NCBI RefSeq assembly: GCF_007176755.1
Contig: NZ_BJTV01000002.1
Span: 124,655 to 188,654, forward strand
From: Streptomyces sp. 1-11
Lineage (GTDB): Bacteria; Actinomycetota; Actinomycetes; Streptomycetales; Streptomycetaceae
Length of the DNA: 64,000 nucleotides
Direction: 5' to 3'
This document shows positions 63,847 through 64,000 of this stretch, one piece after another. Under the pieces are notes generated by a model, which searched no databases, had not been told where the DNA came from, and saw nothing but the letters and a program-made list of their open reading frames with translations. Position numbers and translations under genes: made by a program. How positions within the stretch are numbered: position 1 is the first letter of the stretch; the number at the start of each line of letters is the position of its first letter.

Positions 63847-64000
63847 TCAGCGGGCCAGCAGCGTGCGCACGCCCTGTGAGGTCAGCGTCAGGCCGTGGGC
63901 GGAGCTGCCGTCGATGGCGAGGGAGAGGTCTTCCTCGGGCCACTGGGAGGCCAGGGCGCCGAGCGGTATCAGACGGTAGCGGGAGACGAACGGCAGCAGC
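63847..64000 (-). CDS. C-terminal part of an unidentified protein, cut by the window end
   Basis: The visible 50 residues end in SSAHGLTLTSQGVRTLLAR and include SRYRLIPLGALASQWPEED. The stop TGA is at 63847-63849 and the start lies beyond the window. Codon bias fits a real gene and the strong hairpin just past it supports its end. I do not recognise the family from this fragment. Confidence 0.6.
   Translation of the reverse strand, partial: LLPFVSRYRLIPLGALASQWPEEDLSLAIDGSSAHGLTLTSQGVRTLLAR

Overview
The window is about 72% GC, with strong G/C bias at third codon positions, frequent GTG starts, ATGA/GTGA gene junctions and many actinobacterial families (Rv1733c-like, MptB, DUF190/FluC pairs, STAS/ANTAR proteins). 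It reads as chromosomal DNA of a Streptomyces or close relative. I see no rRNA, tRNA, CRISPR array, insertion sequence, integrase or replication origin. I noticed no TTA codon in a called gene, but I did not check every gene codon by codon.

Layout. (1) 1-4713, minus: the potassium pump operon, read as a 27-residue membrane ORF, kdpF, kdpA, kdpB, kdpC, closed by a perfect 32-base palindrome. (2) 4858-8493: small genes (Cys-rich four-helix protein, DUF6479-like membrane protein, RpiB-like protein, disordered protein) and two STAS regulators, one a STAS-ANTAR-GAF fusion. (3) 8691-21355, minus: a tightly packed 12-gene operon, the standout of the window. It carries ADP-heptose synthesis genes (gmhA, hldE, gmhB), two GT9 heptosyltransferase-like genes, five other glycosyltransferases, a NodU/CmcH-type carbamoyltransferase and a UDP-xylose-synthase-like enzyme; a pyruvyltransferase-like gene diverges from it. 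(4) 22667-27081: hemerythrin-like protein, DUF3040-like protein, NmrA-type reductase and the dihydroxyacetone kinase operon dhaKLM. (5) 27461-31038: GH75 chitosanase, a fibronectin-III lipoprotein, an anchored secreted protein and a PadR regulator. (6) 31078-41907: FadH-type dienoyl-CoA reductase, a secreted protein, a PAS/GAF/PP2C phosphatase, a PrmC-like methyltransferase, a MarR regulator, an acetyltransferase, a quinone reductase and a molybdopterin enzyme with its flavin reductase. (7) 42113-49184: Rv1733c-like protein, CE7 esterase, beta-lactamase-fold hydrolase, GntR, methyltransferase, PadR, SnoaL-like protein, cytochrome P450. (8) 49582-54624: a short rho paralog behind a C-rich leader, a D-Ala-D-Ala carboxypeptidase, and GT87 and MptB-like mannosyltransferases. 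(9) 54740-58999, minus: FadR-type regulator, asparaginase, aspartate ammonia-lyase, glutaminase. (10) 59118-62555, minus: uppP, a fluoride channel pair flanking DUF190, an SMP-30-like protein and an ArsR-type regulator. (11) 62952-64000: a VOC protein, a MarR regulator and a gene cut by the window end.

How it fits together. The heptose operon has enzymes for sedoheptulose-7-phosphate to ADP-heptose plus enough transferases to build and carbamoylate an oligosaccharide, but no recognisable polymerase, flippase or peptide/polyketide scaffold gene. The FadR operon can turn asparagine and aspartate into fumarate and ammonia, and glutamine into glutamate. Several promoter regions carry clear dyads: CAACTAGTTG palindromes at both PadR-containing units, related AGTTG/CAACT dyads at both MarR genes, a DasR/HutC-type box at the GntR gene, and a near-copy of the chitinase-promoter box next to the chitosanase. 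All functional names rest on reading motifs by eye; no database search was run.
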